Positions 1 to 7,485 of a stretch of 59,432 nucleotides of DNA are shown in pieces; positions within the stretch are counted from its first letter, which is position 1; every line of letters begins with the position of its first letter. The position numbers were made by a program, and so were the translations under genes. The notes beneath the pieces are model-generated. The model was not told the origin of the DNA. It saw only the letters and a program-made list of their open reading frames with translations, and ran no database searches. Source of the DNA: a virus; IMG/VR virus record IMGVR_UViG_3300010371_000005, positions 1-59,432 of that record; one strand, given 5' to 3'.

Positions 1-123
1 CCTGCACCGGTTCGGTGCAGGGCCTGTTCTATGTCCTGCGCTCAGCGCACTTTCGGCGCCGAGGTTACGGGCTCGACCTGCGGCCTGATGCCGGCCAGGG
101 CGAATCCCGCCAGGATCACCGCC
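1..123. repeat. Left copy of 123-bp terminal direct repeat
   Basis: Bases 1-123 are identical to 59310-59432. The repeat holds half of a terminator hairpin and the 3' end of the holin gene. This is either the overlap left by assembling a circular or circularly permuted molecule (unit about 59,309 bp) or a short physical terminal repeat. The breakpoint lies inside a hairpin, which favours an assembly breakpoint. Confidence 0.95.
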
Positions 124-380
124 ATCACACCGCCGATCACCGCGTCCGACAGGTGCAGCCCGTACTCCGCGAACAGGGCGGCCACCGCCACGAACGCCGC
201 GGTGAACAGCGCCGGTGCGATCGGGCGGGTGGTGACCGCGATCAGCACACCGGCGAACGCCGCGGTGAGCGCCGCCGCCTGCCCGGCGTTGAGAAAGTCC
301 ACGTTCATGGCGGCAACGGCGGTGAGCACCGCACCCGCGAGACCAACCCAGAGTGAGGGCTCACGCCCGAAAATCTGCAC
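42..380 (-). CDS. Holin-like membrane protein (112 aa)
   Basis: A small protein with about four hydrophobic segments (roughly residues 9-28, 33-52, 55-75 and 80-100) and a short charged C-terminus. It lies directly downstream of the endolysin on the same strand. Size, topology and position fit a phage holin, which forms membrane lesions that release or activate the endolysin. It starts at GTG with a GAGGAA ribosome site four bases upstream. Its 3' part falls in the terminal repeat and appears again at the right end. No specific holin family is recognised. Confidence 0.75.
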   Translation of the reverse strand: MQIFGREPSLWVGLAGAVLTAVAAMNVDFLNAGQAAALTAAFAGVLIAVTTRPIAPALFTAAFVAVAALFAEYGLHLSDAVIGGVMAVILAGFALAGIRPQVEPVTSAPKVR

Positions 381-397
381 GATGTTCCTCTTTCCTT

Positions 398-1264
398 TCA
401 GCTCGAAGCCCGCGCGAGGCGAGCCATGATCTCGGCCACGACCTGCTGGGCCAGCGCGGCGGGCAGGGCGGCGACCACGGCCTGTGCGATCTCCGCCGCC
501 TCAGCCTGCTGCAGCTGCCCCAGCAGCCCCTGTACCTGGCCGAGACGCTGGGTGATCAGCGCATCGTTCGCGTTGAGCTGCTTGACCGCCTCACTGACGG
601 CCAGGTCGGTGCGGCGGCGGGTCTCCATGTGCTGGCCGTCCAGCCATCCCAGCCACACCTTGAGCGGCAGGAACCGGCCCTTGGTGGTTCCGTCCTCGAT
701 CTGCAGGTTGCCCACCGCGGCAGCTGCCGCCGCGGCGATCTTCGCGATCTCGGCATCGGTGATCGGCATGTCATCCTCCCTGATCTCGGCGATGCCGAGT
801 CGTCCCGTCCTGTTGTCCGCGGCCTGGCTCCAGCCGCCGGAGAAGTGCGCGTGCTTGTCGTGCGGATTCGAGCCGGTGTAGACCCGGCTCGCCCATCCCG
901 TGTTCACGTGCCAGATGTACGACACCGAGCCACCGGCCGGCCGATAGATGATGTAGCGGAACGGCTGAGACTTCCCCCAGCGCTCGGCGCGCATCCCCTC
1001 GATCAGCCACCGGATGAGCACCAGCATCCAGTCGGTCTTGCTCCCCGGCACCAGGTCGCGATCGATGTCGACCGCTCGCACCTCGTCCAGCGCGTCCCCG
1101 TCCTTGAACTCCGCCTTACCGGTGCGGTCGGGATTGTGCCCGCTCGACCCCGTCTGGTGCGCCAGGTCACCCACCGACCCGTCCGTGCTCTTGTCCCGGC
1201 CGGGAAACACCTCGTTGAGTTCCCCACGGAACGCGCTCAGCCCCGACGTCAGTACCCAGGCCAT
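398..1264 (-). CDS. Endolysin, M15-type peptidase (288 aa)
   Basis: Predicted peptidoglycan peptidase of the M15 (VanY / L-alanyl-D-glutamate peptidase) type. Visible metal-ligand pattern: SGHNPD around H43, EVRAVDIDRD around D66-D68, and DKHAHFS around H138-H140. This is the H...D...HxH layout of the family. The catalytic region takes up the first 150 residues or so. The remaining 130 form an Ala/Gln-rich helical segment with no wall-binding repeat I recognise; it may oligomerise or bind the wall. It overlaps the upstream 54-aa gene and is followed by the holin, the usual lysis order. Confidence 0.85.
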   Translation of the reverse strand: MAWVLTSGLSAFRGELNEVFPGRDKSTDGSVGDLAHQTGSSGHNPDRTGKAEFKDGDALDEVRAVDIDRDLVPGSKTDWMLVLIRWLIEGMRAERWGKSQPFRYIIYRPAGGSVSYIWHVNTGWASRVYTGSNPHDKHAHFSGGWSQAADNRTGRLGIAEIREDDMPITDAEIAKIAAAAAAAVGNLQIEDGTTKGRFLPLKVWLGWLDGQHMETRRRTDLAVSEAVKQLNANDALITQRLGQVQGLLGQLQQAEAAEIAQAVVAALPAALAQQVVAEIMARLARASS

Positions 1265-1413
1265 GTGTCCCTCGGATCCTCGATCGGCTGCGACTCCCCG
1301 AACCAGAGCGGCCAGTCAGGCGGCGCGCTCTGGTCGTCCCACGGGTCGGGCACCTCCTGGCCGATGTGCGCTTCGGGGTCCTCGTCCGGCGCCGCCTCGT
1401 GCGGTCCTGTCAT
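1249..1413 (-). CDS. Small acidic Trp/Pro-rich protein (54 aa)
   Basis: A short acidic protein beginning MTGPHEAAPDEDPE and containing several Trp and Pro residues. No family recognised. It overlaps the endolysin start by 16 bases, so the two are probably translated together. It could be a lysis-associated or tail-assembly leftover; function unknown. Confidence 0.55.
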   Translation of the reverse strand: MTGPHEAAPDEDPEAHIGQEVPDPWDDQSAPPDWPLWFGESQPIEDPRDTWPGY

Positions 1414-1444
1414 GTGTCACCCCACCTTCCCCTCGGTGGACAGC

Positions 1445-1630
1445 CTACCGCCTGCTCCGCCTCGTGCGCGCTGCTCGCCGGGCCATACGGCTGCGCTGCC
1501 CGTGCGTCACGCCGGCGTTCGAGATCGCCGCAGCCTTGCTCTTGCTCATCCCCTTGCGCCGCAGCGCGCGATACACGTTCTGCCGAGACTTCCGGACGTA
1601 CCCGTACCGCCCGCCCCTGTCGCTGACCAC
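1445..1630 (-). CDS. Small basic protein, first late gene of the lysis cluster (61 aa)
   Basis: A very basic protein (VRKSRQNVYRALRRKGMSKS then a lysine/arginine-rich tail). Short proteins of this pattern recur in actinobacteria and their phages, but I can assign no function; nucleic-acid binding is possible from charge alone. The start is taken at GTG 1630, where GGAGG lies about 9 bases upstream. It heads the minus-strand lysis cluster and is divergent from the BRO gene. Confidence 0.6.
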   Translation of the reverse strand: MVSDRGGRYGYVRKSRQNVYRALRRKGMSKSKAAAISNAGVTHGQRSRMARRAARTRRSRR

Positions 1631-1736
1631 CGCGCCACCTCCGGTTGACAGATACCCACTCAGGTACGATGAAGGCCCCGCGCAGTTGCTGCTGCCGGGG
1701 CCGTTGAGCACCACCCGACACCGAAAGGGCGGCACT

Positions 1737-2426
1737 ATGTCCAATGCTCTCACATCTTTTGACTTCGAAGGCAGTGACCTTCGATTCGGAACCACCGACG
1801 CCGACGTGCCTTACGTTGTGGCGTCGGATTTCGGCAAGGCTCTCGGCTACCGGGACGCGCGTGACGCAACGCGACTGCTGGATGACGCAGAAAAGGGTAC
1901 GCAGATCGTGCGTACCCCAGGCGGACCTCAGGAAATGTCCGTCATCTACGAGGACGGCATCTGGGAGTTGGTCTTCCGGAGCACGCTACCGGGCGCGAAG
2001 GTTCTGAAATCTCGGGTGAAGGAGATCCTCCGAGAGATCCGCAAGACCGGGCAGTACGCGCCAGCGCCGATGTCGGCTCTGGATGCCCTGGCCGCGTCGG
2101 TCGCGCTGCTGCAGGAGCAAGAGCGGCGCACCCTGGCCATCGAGGCACAGCAGGCCCAGATCAGCGCGCGGCAGGCCGCGATCGAGCAGCGCACCGAGGT
2201 TCTGGAAGAGAACCATGATCGGGTCGCCGCGATCGGGTACGCGAGCCTGCGCAAGATCCGAACGGACGTGCACTTCCTTAACCGGCTCGGGCGCCGCGCG
2301 TCGCAGATCGCCAAGCGAGACAGCATCGAGATCAGCAAGGTGCACAGCGCGATCTGGGGCGAGGTGAACGCCTGGCCGATCGAGGTCTGGGACGAGGCTC
2401 TGGAGTACATCTCCACACGATTCTGA
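1737..2426 (+). CDS. BRO-N domain protein, antirepressor-like (229 aa)
   Basis: Residues 1-105 match the BRO-N fold seen in phage antirepressors: an N-terminal beta region, a V-A-x-D-x-G-K-A-L-G-Y segment, and the hallmark end EILREIRKTGQY. The C-terminal half is a Gln/Ala-rich helical or coiled-coil segment followed by an unrecognised domain, not a clear KilA-C. BRO proteins bind DNA or other regulators and often control the lytic switch. The ATG at 1737 is preceded by AAAGGGCGG. The gene is monocistronic, on the opposite strand from its neighbours, and ends at a strong hairpin, all typical of an accessory regulator. A second BRO gene lies at 52282-53100. Confidence 0.8.
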   Translation: MSNALTSFDFEGSDLRFGTTDADVPYVVASDFGKALGYRDARDATRLLDDAEKGTQIVRTPGGPQEMSVIYEDGIWELVFRSTLPGAKVLKSRVKEILREIRKTGQYAPAPMSALDALAASVALLQEQERRTLAIEAQQAQISARQAAIEQRTEVLEENHDRVAAIGYASLRKIRTDVHFLNRLGRRASQIAKRDSIEISKVHSAIWGEVNAWPIEVWDEALEYISTRF

Positions 2427-2438
2427 CCCCGGACATGA

Positions 2439-2471
2439 AGAACCCCCTCACGCCCACCGTGAGGGGGTTCT
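2439..2471. terminator. Bidirectional hairpin terminator
   Basis: Perfect 13-bp stem (AGAACCCCCTCAC / GTGAGGGGGTTCT) with a 7-base loop. It lies between the convergent BRO gene and the minus-strand 87-aa gene. There is no long T-run, as is usual in GC-rich phages. Confidence 0.8.
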
Positions 2472-2473
2472 GG

Positions 2474-2737
2474 CTACTCGGACAGCTGCCAGCGAAAGCC
2501 GTTCTCGTCCACGCCGTCCCGCCCGACCCGCATGCACTGGTAGCACTGGTGATCACCGCGATGCCGCGCCCGCCTGTCGCAACCGTGCGACCCCCAGCAG
2601 GTGCGGCACCGGCTCCCCGACGTGGCCGGCGCGGCAGGTATCGCCTCATCGAGCGCCCGCCCACCTACCACGACCCGCGTCAGGTGGACATAGCGCTTCG
2701 CATACCGCATCCACCTGGCCGCCCTACTACGCGACAT
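2474..2737 (-). CDS. Small zinc-finger-like protein (87 aa)
   Basis: Basic protein with paired cysteines and histidines in its C-terminal half (RCRTCWGSHGCDRRARHRGD then HQCYQC), suggesting a zinc-binding treble-clef or HNH-like fold. The full HNH catalytic pattern is not evident. The start at 2737 overlaps the preceding stop by 11 bases; a start at 2710 is also possible. Last gene of the leaderless unit that begins at 3328. Confidence 0.55.
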   Translation of the reverse strand: MSRSRAARWMRYAKRYVHLTRVVVGGRALDEAIPAAPATSGSRCRTCWGSHGCDRRARHRGDHQCYQCMRVGRDGVDENGFRWQLSE

Positions 2738-2969
2738 CCCCGTACCAGATCCACGCTCGCACCGCACCGCGCACGCCGTCCTTGCACGGGTACCACTTGC
2801 GGTCGCGCATGTTCTCCGCCACCCACCCGTCCACCGGCACCTGCGTGCGCAGAATCGCCTGCGCCGCCACCGCGTGCCTCTTCACGTCGGCCAGGTGCTC
2901 ATCCCACCCCTTGCACGGGGCCTCACCCTGATGCGTGCCCTGCGGAACGAACGTCCACCACCGCGCCAT
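2727..2969 (-). CDS. Hypothetical protein (80 aa)
   Basis: Starts MARWWTFVPQGTHQGEAPCK. Trp-rich, with several Cys and His residues. The start shares one base with the upstream stop (TGATG), so it is translationally coupled to the 119-aa gene. No family recognised. Confidence 0.6.
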   Translation of the reverse strand: MARWWTFVPQGTHQGEAPCKGWDEHLADVKRHAVAAQAILRTQVPVDGWVAENMRDRKWYPCKDGVRGAVRAWIWYGDVA

Positions 2970-3328
2970 CACTTCACCTCGTGAATCGGGTCGGACTCCA
3001 GTCGCTCGCAGCCATACCGCCACGTTCCGCCCACCTTGCACACCTTCGTGGCGAACGGGTCGTCACGGACCTTAGGATCGATCTCGAACGGGTGCGGGAA
3101 GTCCTTACGGAATTCACCCGGCGTGGCTTCGATGGGATCCACCCCCAGCGCCACAGCGACCTCGCGGAGACCGTGCACGTCCTCGGTGCCCAGGAACCCG
3201 CTCCCAAAGTCCATCGAGTGCACGAGCGCATCGAAGACGATCTGCACCGCCAGCTTCGGAACCTCGATCTTCTCACTGAAATCCGGCGTCACGTTCAGCG
3301 CGGCCGGATCCATTCCGTCATCCGTCAT
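2969..3328 (-). CDS. Hypothetical protein expressed from a leaderless mRNA (119 aa)
   Basis: An acidic soluble protein beginning MTDDGMDPAALNV. No known domain recognised. Its ATG follows a TAAAGT -10 box by 6 bases, so the transcript should start at or next to the ATG. It heads a three-gene unit (119, 80 and 87 aa) between the terminase and the BRO gene, probably an accessory module. Confidence 0.65.
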   Translation of the reverse strand: MTDDGMDPAALNVTPDFSEKIEVPKLAVQIVFDALVHSMDFGSGFLGTEDVHGLREVAVALGVDPIEATPGEFRKDFPHPFEIDPKVRDDPFATKVCKVGGTWRYGCERLESDPIHEVK

Positions 3329-3334
3329 GCCACA

Positions 3335-3364
3335 ACTTTACAGCGATGTCGGGGAAGTTGTCAA
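3335..3364 (-). promoter_or_regulatory. TAAAGT-family promoter, leaderless
   Basis: Minus strand: TTGACA (3364-3359), 18-base spacer with the family core CATCGCTG, then TAAAGT (3340-3335) and the ATG 6 bases on. The -35 overlaps the last codon of the terminase gene. Confidence 0.75.
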
Positions 3365-4839
3365 CGCCCCGCGAACCCGCTCAGTCCCGTGGACGGCATC
3401 ATGCCCTGCGGCTCGGCGTAGTTTTGGCCGCCGCCGCGGTGCCTGTCCGGCCAGAACGACATCACCACGCTGTCGCCGGCGTCGGGGGAGCGGCCGAGCA
3501 GCTTCACGACCTCGTCCTTCGGGGTGATCTTGATCTTCGGCGGCAGGCCGGAGGCCACGTCCCATTTCGGAGTGGTCAGATCGGAGATCATCAGATCGTC
3601 AGGCGGCAGCGCCACGGTCGGATTGTTCGCGGGATCCAGCAACTCGCGAAGATTGAAATAAGCCGCAGATCGGACATTTGAAAATCCATACTTTCCTGAC
3701 GCGTCCCTGGTGGTCGCCCGCTCCGACCCGACGTACCCGATCGGCCGCGCCCCCGTCTCCCGCAGGCGGTCGTACACGCCGGCACCGACACCGATCGCGT
3801 CCACGATCGCCCGCTCCCCGAAGCCCTGCGCCACCGCGGCCACGCTCATCGTGTCGCGCACCCGGTTCTTGCTCAGGTGCACCACCGGCCCGTCACGATG
3901 GGAGAACACCGTCTCGTCACCACCGCGGCCCACGTCCACCCCCGTCCAGCGCGGCCCGCCCATTCCTGGCCGTCCCGCCCTGTCCCAGACGTGCCACCGC
4001 TCGATGGCCTGCTCCAGCCACGTCAGCGGGATGACCGAGTCTTCATCGCTGGCGTGGAACTCGCCGCGGACGCGGTTCTGGTAGATCGCCGAGTCCTCCC
4101 CCCACTGCTGACGGCGCTGCTCCGCCCATGCACGAGACACCCGGCCGGAGGCGATCGTCTCTTCCAAGTTGATGTGCCTGACCCACCAGTCTTCGTACCC
4201 TGGTGCCCGCCTATGGATGTCGTAGAAACGGCCAGACGGGGGGCCGGGCGTGCTCATGGCGAACGCGTACGCGTTGTCACGCGTGTCGGGACCGGCGTTG
4301 GAGAACGCACCCTCGATGGAGTCCCAGGTCTCCGGCTGGATGATCTTGGCCTCGTCCAGGACGTACAGCAACTCTTCGGCGTGCGCCCCCTCGATGCGCT
4401 CCGGCTGGTTGCTCGCCACCGGCGTGGCCGCCCCGTGCTGCAGCTTGAGTCGCAGGTCCAGCAGCTCGACGTTCGGCTTGAACGCCGGTCGGCCGAGCAT
4501 CTCGAAATCGAGACGGCCGGCCCATTTCTTGATCTCCGGCCAGAGGTACACCTCAAGATGCCGCCAGGCTGAAGCCGTGGTGATCACCTTCCAGTCCTTA
4601 CCAGCCAGTTCACGCGTGGTGGCGAACCACAGGACGATCAGCGAGCCCATGTACGACTTGCCAGCGCCGTGGAGACTGCGTACGCAGACCCGGCGCTTGA
4701 GCGGGACGGCGTCCAAGATCTCGCGCTGATACGGGGCGAGCTTCGTCTTGACGCAATCGTCGGCCCAGTTGGCAGGCGAGTTCCACCAGCGGTCCAGGCG
4801 GCCACGGCTGAGGATCTTGGAAGCGAGGTCGATCTTCAC
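3361..4839 (-). CDS. terL: Terminase large subunit (492 aa)
   Basis: DNA-packaging motor with N-terminal ATPase and C-terminal RNase H-like nuclease. Seen: Walker A-type RSLHGAGKS (about 54-62), Walker B LLYVLDEA (157-164), and the nuclease acidic cluster beginning GVDVGRGGDE (D302) and continuing in VDAIGVGAGVYD and AGDSVVMSFW. Length is usual for the family. It overlaps the upstream 75-aa gene by four bases (ATGA), and the putative small subunit lies just before that. It is separated from the portal operon by the lysis genes and the circle junction, so head genes and terminase are not contiguous. Confidence 0.92.
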   Translation of the reverse strand: MKIDLASKILSRGRLDRWWNSPANWADDCVKTKLAPYQREILDAVPLKRRVCVRSLHGAGKSYMGSLIVLWFATTRELAGKDWKVITTASAWRHLEVYLWPEIKKWAGRLDFEMLGRPAFKPNVELLDLRLKLQHGAATPVASNQPERIEGAHAEELLYVLDEAKIIQPETWDSIEGAFSNAGPDTRDNAYAFAMSTPGPPSGRFYDIHRRAPGYEDWWVRHINLEETIASGRVSRAWAEQRRQQWGEDSAIYQNRVRGEFHASDEDSVIPLTWLEQAIERWHVWDRAGRPGMGGPRWTGVDVGRGGDETVFSHRDGPVVHLSKNRVRDTMSVAAVAQGFGERAIVDAIGVGAGVYDRLRETGARPIGYVGSERATTRDASGKYGFSNVRSAAYFNLRELLDPANNPTVALPPDDLMISDLTTPKWDVASGLPPKIKITPKDEVVKLLGRSPDAGDSVVMSFWPDRHRGGGQNYAEPQGMMPSTGLSGFAGR

Positions 4840-5063
4840 CCGGTCACCCCGCGGGTCATCATCCGCCGGAACTGCGCCACGGCCTGCGCCGCCGATATCC
4901 GCGCGTTCTCGGCGTACTTGCGATTGAGACGCATGCGCACCGATTCCGGCCCGGCGTTGCGAGTACGAACCAGGGCGGGGCGCCAGTGCTCACACCCCAC
5001 CACCCAGGTCACGTAGTCCCCGCACGCCCCGCACGGGCGGTATCCCTGGCCGACCGGATTCAC
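4836..5063 (-). CDS. Small Cys-rich protein between terminase subunits (75 aa)
   Basis: Contains CGACGDYVTWVVGCEHW, a CxxC...CxxH pattern suggesting a small zinc knuckle, then a basic helical tail. Four-base overlaps with both neighbours place it in the terminase operon. It could be a packaging accessory factor; function unproven. Confidence 0.6.
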   Translation of the reverse strand: MNPVGQGYRPCGACGDYVTWVVGCEHWRPALVRTRNAGPESVRMRLNRKYAENARISAAQAVAQFRRMMTRGVTG

Positions 5064-5809
5064 AGGACTTCGCCATCCACGGTGCTCATGTCGATCGAAC
5101 CCAGGTAGCGCTCCACCAGCTGTGGCACCAGTGCCTGCTGTTCGGGCGTGAGGCCGAGTTCGTCGATCATGTTGGCCACGCGGGTGGCGACCACCCCCGA
5201 CCAGCGCTCGGCCTGCTCGATCATCCGGTCGCTGATGCCCATGTCATGGGCGACCTTGGCGTACTTGACCACCCGGTCGCGCTCGGTGCCCTCCAACACG
5301 ACCAGCGCCCTGATCGCCTCACCGGTCGCGTAGATCGTGCCGTCCTTACCGGCGGCGGCGTACTGGTGCCCGATCAGGCCTGCGGTGCTGAGTTCGTTCA
5401 TGTGCGCCACCGAGGTCGACACCGCCGGACCCGCGGGGTTCGCGTAGGGGTCGGGGTTGTGCTGCGGCTCGCCGCGCTCCACCTGGCGCTGCAGCAGTTC
5501 GGCGTACGCCGCCGCCCGCAGCCAGGACATCTGCAGCATGCCGAGCACCGCCCTGCCGGGATCGATGGTCGGTGCCCCGTTCGCGATCACGCTCCACGCG
5601 TTCACGGTCGCCTCCCCGATCGTTCGCGCCATCTCCGTACTCATGCCGGGATGCAACTCGCACTTGCTCGTGCCGTTGATGGCGTTCTTGTGGCAGTCCC
5701 CGCCCTGGCGGCGCCGGCTCGTGCACTCCAGTCGCTGGTGCTTCTCACACCAGCGGGCGCGGCCAGGGTTGAAGTCCTTGCTCAGGCCCAGCCTGACCGT
5801 CTCTTTCAT
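5060..5809 (-). CDS. Putative terminase small subunit (249 aa)
   Basis: Position immediately upstream of the large subunit, an N-terminal Cys/His segment (CEKHQRLECTSRRRQ...CHK...CELH), and a long helical C-terminal half around EGTERDRVVKYAKVAHDMG all fit a DNA-recognising small terminase. The fold is inferred, not proven. The start is placed at 5809 rather than 5830: there, a TAGAGT box lies 7 bases upstream, suggesting leaderless expression. A GATGTCC late motif lies further upstream at 5835-5841. Confidence 0.6.
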   Translation of the reverse strand: MKETVRLGLSKDFNPGRARWCEKHQRLECTSRRRQGGDCHKNAINGTSKCELHPGMSTEMARTIGEATVNAWSVIANGAPTIDPGRAVLGMLQMSWLRAAAYAELLQRQVERGEPQHNPDPYANPAGPAVSTSVAHMNELSTAGLIGHQYAAAGKDGTIYATGEAIRALVVLEGTERDRVVKYAKVAHDMGISDRMIEQAERWSGVVATRVANMIDELGLTPEQQALVPQLVERYLGSIDMSTVDGEVL

Positions 5810-5865
5810 GATGTCCACTCTACCCAGCACGCCAGGACATCACGAGCGCAGGGCGGACACGAAAC

Positions 5866-5893
5866 AGCCCCGCGGTCTTTGGACCGCGGGGCT
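5866..5893. terminator. Hairpin terminator
   Basis: Perfect 12-bp stem AGCCCCGCGGTC / GACCGCGGGGCT with a 4-base loop, between the metalloprotease/DUF397 cassette and the terminase operon. Confidence 0.8.
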
Positions 5894-5940
5894 GCTCACG
5901 GGGAAGGGATCGGACGCGAACCGAAGCCTCGTCACCGATG

Positions 5941-6312
5941 CTACTCGATGTCGAACTCGCCGGCCTTCACCCCGGCCACGAACGCCGCCCATTCGTCGCG
6001 GCTGAAAACGGGCGGCAGGTAGTCCGGGTGTTTGCTGTTGCGCACGTAGACCTCCCCGTACATCTCGATCGCCTCGACGCAGTTGTTGCCGCCCGACCCG
6101 TTGCTGAAGCTGGACTTCGTCCAGGTGTTGAGCTTGCTCATCGTCGCACCTTTCCCTTCCATGTACCTCAGGATCAGGTAGCTGCTCACCGAGCAGGCCA
6201 GGAAGGCGCACAGCGCGCCCGGCCAGACGTGCTGCGTCTCGATGGCCAGCGACAGGGCCACACTCAGCGCGGCGGCGATCAGCCCGCAGATCAGCGCCAG
6301 CGCGGCACGCAT
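5941..6312 (-). CDS. Membrane-anchored DUF397 protein (123 aa)
   Basis: Two parts in one open frame. Residues 1-57 hold two hydrophobic segments (about 3-24 and 31-49). Residues 58-123 are a clear DUF397 domain: WTKSSFSNGSGGNNCVEA, then VRNSK and a C-terminal EWAAFVAGVKAGEFD. DUF397 proteins are usually about 60-70 aa, free-standing, found in mycelial actinomycetes and paired with helix-turn-helix regulators. The start at 6312 overlaps the metalloprotease stop (TGATG) and gives the fusion. A second ATG at 6141, with an AAGGTG site upstream, could also release DUF397 alone (66 aa). Both forms may be made. Confidence 0.75.
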   Translation of the reverse strand: MRAALALICGLIAAALSVALSLAIETQHVWPGALCAFLACSVSSYLILRYMEGKGATMSKLNTWTKSSFSNGSGGNNCVEAIEMYGEVYVRNSKHPDYLPPVFSRDEWAAFVAGVKAGEFDIE

Positions 6313-6827
6313 CACACCCGCCTCAGGTGCGCGCGCTGACCGGTGGTCAGGCGCATGGCGTAACGGTTGACGGCCTCGTTCATGACGTTCGCACCGGCCG
6401 AATGCCGCAGGCCGAGCTGATGCCCGATCTCGTGCACGAGCAGCCACGTGCGGTTCTTGCTCTTGCCGTAGTACCGGCCGTAGTCCCTGGCCGCACGCTG
6501 CGTGTCGATCGTGATCGTGGTCTGGCGCGAGCGCCCGATCGGGCCGGACACCTCACCGTCCTGGATCCGGATGCAGCGGTAGGCGGTCGCCGAGCACTTG
6601 CGCGAAACCACCTTCATCCTGCTGCCCACCCGCACGTCCATCCACTTCACGGCTGCGCGCACGTTCCACTTGTCGCCGGGGATCGCGTCCACCACCTCGA
6701 TCACCTTGACGCTCGTCGCGGTGGCGGGAACCCGCGACCAGTCCAGCGATCCAGCACTCGCCGGCCCGGCCGCACCCATCGACAGCAGCACACCCAGCGC
6801 GACGGCCGGCACACCCCAGGCCTTCAC
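6312..6827 (-). CDS. Secreted metzincin-like zinc metalloprotease (171 aa)
   Basis: N-terminal signal peptide (residues 1-25: basic start, hydrophobic core, ASA cleavage site). The catalytic signature HEIGHQLGLRH gives zinc ligands H132, H136 and H142 with general base E133, followed by a Met-turn candidate at M149. This HExxHxxGxxH plus Met pattern defines metzincins of the matrixin type. Two cysteines (79 and 85) could form a disulfide. The protein should act outside the membrane. Starts at GTG overlapping the upstream stop, in an operon with an 85-aa protein and the DUF397 protein. Unusual cargo for a phage; possible targets are host surface proteins or a virion maturation step. Confidence 0.85.
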   Translation of the reverse strand: MKAWGVPAVALGVLLSMGAAGPASAGSLDWSRVPATATSVKVIEVVDAIPGDKWNVRAAVKWMDVRVGSRMKVVSRKCSATAYRCIRIQDGEVSGPIGRSRQTTITIDTQRAARDYGRYYGKSKNRTWLLVHEIGHQLGLRHSAGANVMNEAVNRYAMRLTTGQRAHLRRV

Positions 6828-7081
6828 CCGATCACCTCGAATCCGGCCGCTTTCAGTACGAGGCGAGCGATCAACTCAGGCCCATCCGAGTCCACGTCAG
6901 CAGCCCCCGCAGCCTCGATGATCTCCGGCGTCAGCTTCACCTGCGTGGCGACCTCGACACAGTTACCCAATGCCCTTAGGAACGGGTGGCCGTTGCTGAG
7001 GCTGGACTCATCGGCGGCACCATCCCAGAACGCCTCACGCGCCCTCTCGCGCCGATCGGCAATCTCCGCGTCCTTGCTCAT
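6824..7081 (-). CDS. Hypothetical acidic protein (85 aa)
   Basis: Soluble protein beginning MSKDAEIADRRERAREAF. No family recognised. The start at 7081 is chosen because AAGGGG lies upstream; the earlier in-frame ATG at 7129 sits beside the promoter. First gene of the unit 85 aa - metalloprotease - DUF397. Confidence 0.6.
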   Translation of the reverse strand: MSKDAEIADRRERAREAFWDGAADESSLSNGHPFLRALGNCVEVATQVKLTPEIIEAAGAADVDSDGPELIARLVLKAAGFEVIG

Positions 7082-7116
7082 CCATCCCCCTTCATCTGCA
7101 CCATCTATCGGAGTGA

Positions 7117-7146
7117 ACCTTACAGGCATGCCAGAGAGGTTGTCAA
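7117..7146 (-). promoter_or_regulatory. TAAGGT-family promoter
   Basis: Minus strand: TTGACA (7146-7141), 18-base spacer containing CTGGCATGCCTG, TAAGGT (7122-7117). It drives the 85-aa / metalloprotease / DUF397 unit with a leader of about 30 bases. Confidence 0.75.
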
Positions 7147-7235
7147 CCGATGGTCCCGGCCCAGATCAGGCAGGCACCCAGGAACACCACCGAAGCACCG
7201 AAGAACATCGCAGCCCAGAACTCAGCCCTGCGCAT
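7143..7235 (-). CDS. Single-pass micro-membrane protein (30 aa)
   Basis: MRRAEFWAAMFFGASVV then a hydrophobic run to the end: one predicted transmembrane helix after a basic N-terminus. The ATG overlaps the stop of the upstream gene by 14 bases. The stop codon lies inside the -35 of the next promoter. No family recognised. Confidence 0.5.
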   Translation of the reverse strand: MRRAEFWAAMFFGASVVFLGACLIWAGTIG

Positions 7236-7401
7236 CGCCGGTCTCCAGCAGGATGGCACGGACCTTGTCGATCACTGCGTTCATGGCTTGCTTGTCGCCG
7301 GTGTTCTGCGCCCTGATCGTTCCGATGTTGTTGATCAAACGCCCGATGCTCAGCAGCTTGGTCAGTTCCGCCGGATCCCCGATGTCGCCCATCGCACCCA
7401 T
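7222..7401 (-). CDS. Small hypothetical protein (59 aa)
   Basis: Begins MGAMGDIGDPAELTKLLS and is mostly helical. The start at 7401 has a good GAGAGGG ribosome site; an ATG at 7416 would add five residues. Followed by the 30-aa membrane protein. Function unknown. Confidence 0.5.
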   Translation of the reverse strand: MGAMGDIGDPAELTKLLSIGRLINNIGTIRAQNTGDKQAMNAVIDKVRAILLETGDAQG

Positions 7402-7441
7402 GTCGCCCTCTCTCATTTTGATGCCGGCCCGGAAACGAAGC

Positions 7442-7467
7442 AGCGCCCCGTCGGCAAACGGGGCGCT
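7442..7467. terminator. Hairpin terminator of the early minus-strand operon
   Basis: Perfect 10-bp stem AGCGCCCCGT / ACGGGGCGCT with a 6-base loop, about 20 bases after the stop of the 216-aa gene. Confidence 0.75.
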
Positions 7468-7485
7468 GCTCACGATGCTGCCGGA

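Noticed and set aside
1660-1710. Sigma70 promoter before the first BRO gene (TTGACA ... TACGAT)
   Set aside because: Spacing is only 14 bases, too short for a normal promoter; a GC hairpin follows. Left unassigned.
1014-1736. N-terminal extension of the BRO protein
   Set aside because: The added 241 residues are Arg/Ser/Pro-rich shadow of the endolysin and small genes. BRO-N starts at ATG 1737 with a ribosome site.
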